Positions 61,849 through 64,000 of a DNA stretch of 64,000 bases are shown in pieces. The stretch is from Monoplex corrugatus (Eukaryota; Mollusca; Gastropoda; Littorinimorpha; Ranellidae), in the NCBI GenBank assembly GCA_030674185.1, contig JAPXFY010000015.1, positions 16,918,017 through 16,982,016 of the forward strand. Direction: 5' to 3'. A program made the translations under genes and the position numbers. Position 1 is the stretch's first letter; the number at the start of each line of letters is the position of its first letter. Under the pieces are notes generated by a model, which was given only the letters and a program-made list of their open reading frames with translations, was not told the origin of the DNA and searched no databases.

Positions 61849-62097
61849 GTGTGAAAGTCTGTATAAAAGACCAAACAACTGTAACGAATTTCCTCACAAA
61901 GGTTTATACATTCCACAAATCAAGTTTAAGATATTTCCCTGATAACAGTAACAAAAAAACTGCTTTGTTATATATCATCTGATAAATGTTAACAAGAACG
62001 CTAGCCATTAGAATGAAAACATCTAAGCACTAACAGATGTTCTTTTCACACTAATGGTCAGTTTTCTTGGTAATGTTTAAGTACTAACAATCTCCCC

Positions 62098-62520
62098 TCG
62101 GGATATCCAGGGCACTTTTAGTATAAATAATATCCCCACCAGTGGATGTTCTGTGCTAGAAATTCGTCTTCTGTCTTCCTCTTATTCCTTTGCTTTCTGT
62201 CATTTCCTCTTATTAGCTTTTGCTCTGCTGGTCCATTCATTTGTATGTGTTCCATAAAGTCTTGCATACTTTCTGTTAGGATTGATAATTGGGTACATAC
62301 ATTAAGAGTGTTTTTGGCTCAAAGGAAAGACGATGTGCAGAAGCCATGTTAGATAATTGATGCCAGTTGTTATATGTTTAATGTCCTTAGTTATGTTTAT
62401 ATTTTTAACCCCTGGTGATGATTTGGGTGAAATGATCAACGCCAGGGATATATCTTTAGATTATGTGCGCGAATGCATCAGTAGTTGTACTTAATTTTCT
62501 TTTCAAAGAGATCTAATAGG
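62098..62520 (+). mobile_element. Rep-A dispersed repeat
   Basis: GGGATATCCAGGGCACTTTT, ATAAATAATATCCCCACC, TTCCATAAAGTC and GCGCGAATGCATC; it lacks the GGGCTTTAAA end. Confidence 0.6.
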
Positions 62521-62997
62521 CCCACTGGGCATTATGACAACATTAGTTGAAAGAGACGTTCTGGTTTATGGACACGGAATGAAGGACACTTTAACACGGC
62601 CAATGTAGGCAGCAGCCAGCTGTGTCTGTCAGGGCCATAGTTTTCCTCTGACTTGCTTAACACTTGGCATTTTTGGTTTGGTTTTGTAATGAATTTCAGT
62701 TGCATGTAAGTATATGGAGCACCTTTCTTTCTGCATATGTCTTTCAATGTCTTTTTTCTCTTTCAATTTTTCATTTACTTTTTATTGGTCTGTATGTGTG
62801 TGTGTTTTGTTTTTACGTACTTTTTAAAATGTACATGTGCTCCATTTTGGCGTTTTAGACAACATACATCGATATCGCGATTTCAATCGGTCTGAGCTGA
62901 ATACTAACACAAAAAGTGATCAGATCAATGTCTGTCAAAGTGTTATTGACTCCTATGTTGTCGATGGACAGATAGAATAACTAACAAACAAAAAAAA

Positions 62998-63545
62998 AAA
63001 GAGTCCTGGAAGAACTTGATACCACCAGAAAATTGCTAGCAGACATCAACAAGAGAAGACTCAGGCTGGGTAACTCTCAGCGGATCCACTGATTTCAGCG
63101 GATGAACTAGTTTCAGAGGGAAAAAATATTTTTTTCAAAGGAAATATTACTGAATTATTGTATTTGCCATCAGGAAATGCATCCATAATGCCTCAAAATT
63201 ACAGAAATTCTTCAGCTTCTGGGTGGCTACCCCCCAGAAGGGACGTTGCCCCTAGACCCGGGCCATTTTTCAGAGGAAACTATCTTCTTCTCTTACCCAG
63301 CCTGAAGACTAAAATACATTGACCATGTGTCACGTAGCAAAAACACAGACCTCATGGCAACCATCTTTCAAGGATAAACAGGCAAAAAGGAAGAAGGGCA
63401 GACCTCCAATCTCATACATCGAGAACATAACCAACACCAGTGGCCTGAATATTCAAGAAGTTATTCACAAAAATCAAGTCAAGAGCCACTTGGAGGAGGG
63501 TGGCTGTGTAACAGAGGGTAGCGGCGGACACGGAACATGGTGACA
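62998..63545 (+). pseudogene. fossil LINE reverse-transcriptase C-terminal fragment
   Basis: It reads RVLEELDTTRKLLADINK, then (across the 63062-63304 insertion) RRLKYIDHVSRSKNTDLM, then after a frameshift KRKKGRPPISYIENITN to GSGGHGTW. The order of an FGH/IDHV-type motif, a GRP motif and a terminal Trp-containing stretch is typical of the region after RT in RTE/CR1-like elements. It is an old fragment with stops. Confidence 0.65.
63062..63304. mobile_element. 243-bp TIR element inserted in LINE fossil
   Basis: Perfect 12-bp terminal inverted repeats CAGGCTGGGTAA / TTACCCAGCCTG with the duplication AAGACT on both sides (63056-63061 and 63305-63310). The CAG...CTG ends and a 6- to 8-bp duplication suggest a hAT-like non-autonomous element, but this is a guess. 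There is no ORF of note. Confidence 0.75.
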
Positions 63546-64000
63546 CCGACAGGTGAGACAGGTGAGATTGTCGATCAAGATCCTCTTAAAACGATTGGTT
63601 CTGGTGCATCCTTTTTTTTATTTATGGACATGTCATGTCAACTTGCTCAGTAGCAATCTGCTCAGTGTCTGTTGGTTTGATGGTCTCACCTTGCGGATTT
63701 TAAGTCTTGGACAATCTAAAATACATACAATCGAATGTTCATTGATTAGATTTATTTGTTTTTATATCTTAACCGTGTTTGTTTACAATTAACCTAAAAC
63801 ACAGACAGATAAGTGTTGATTTATTGTTTATTAATTTGTTTATGATAAGCATCACAAAACCATGGCTACAAAGCCTCGTTGATCAGTGATTGTATACCGA
63901 GACAAACCTGACGCATAGCAAGAACTCCGTTTTGGGCATAGTAGAGACAGTATTTGACCCATTACTTTATGGTGTCCATGGCCGGTATACATGTATTTAT
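63546..64000. other. non-coding end of window
   Basis: AT-rich sequence in which I see no gene or recognisable repeat. Confidence 0.5.

Overview
This is an animal (metazoan) nuclear DNA window. It has one gene with many small exons on the + strand, long AT-rich introns, GT...AG splice sites, many microsatellites and a dense load of transposons. Non-LTR elements of the I/Nimb type, Tc1 and mariner relatives, and a tRNA-headed SINE whose body resembles ones I associate with molluscs point to a lophotrochozoan, most likely a gastropod mollusc. That placement is inference.

Layout. From 838 to 50478 the + strand carries the 3' part of a large coiled-coil gene. I can place 23 coding exons with compatible splice phases (about 5.65 kb, roughly 1,880 codons), ending in a TGA at 50476-50478. 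The start codon and any motor domain lie upstream of the window. The tail looks like KIF20B (MPHOSPH1/MPP1, a kinesin-6): one exon carries a WREQRDQLV motif, and the C-terminus is basic, rich in SP/TP sites and ordered like the vertebrate KIF20B tail. Directly after exon 5 (5423-6110) is an apparently coding extension, an SP/TP-rich basic tail ending in a stop. It could be an alternative 3' terminal exon giving a shorter protein.

Introns hold: a roughly 2.4-kb minisatellite of about 37-bp units (18.3-20.75 kb); smaller minisatellites of 33-bp and 28-bp units; long CA/GT tracts; eight copies of a palindromic miniature element flanked by TTAA (piggyBac-like); SINE-like repeats; solo copies of a LINE 5' end; and a 1.62-kb Tc1-like transposon (42909-44530).

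Downstream of the gene, 50.5-57.5 kb is repeat-rich non-coding DNA with a decayed mariner transposase (about 56.28-57.06 kb). From 57598 to 61848 lies a complete minus-strand non-LTR retrotransposon with endonuclease, reverse transcriptase and RNase H regions, flanked by a 13-bp target-site duplication. The right end has a further dispersed repeat and a fossil LINE 3' coding fragment interrupted by a 243-bp inverted-repeat element.

The host gene exons 9 and 19, the exon-5 extension, the Tc1 element and the LINE (twice) each contain a frameshift, and all six are equivalent to loss of one base. That pattern is more typical of assembly deletions than of independent gene decay. No rRNA, CRISPR, operon or other prokaryotic feature is present.
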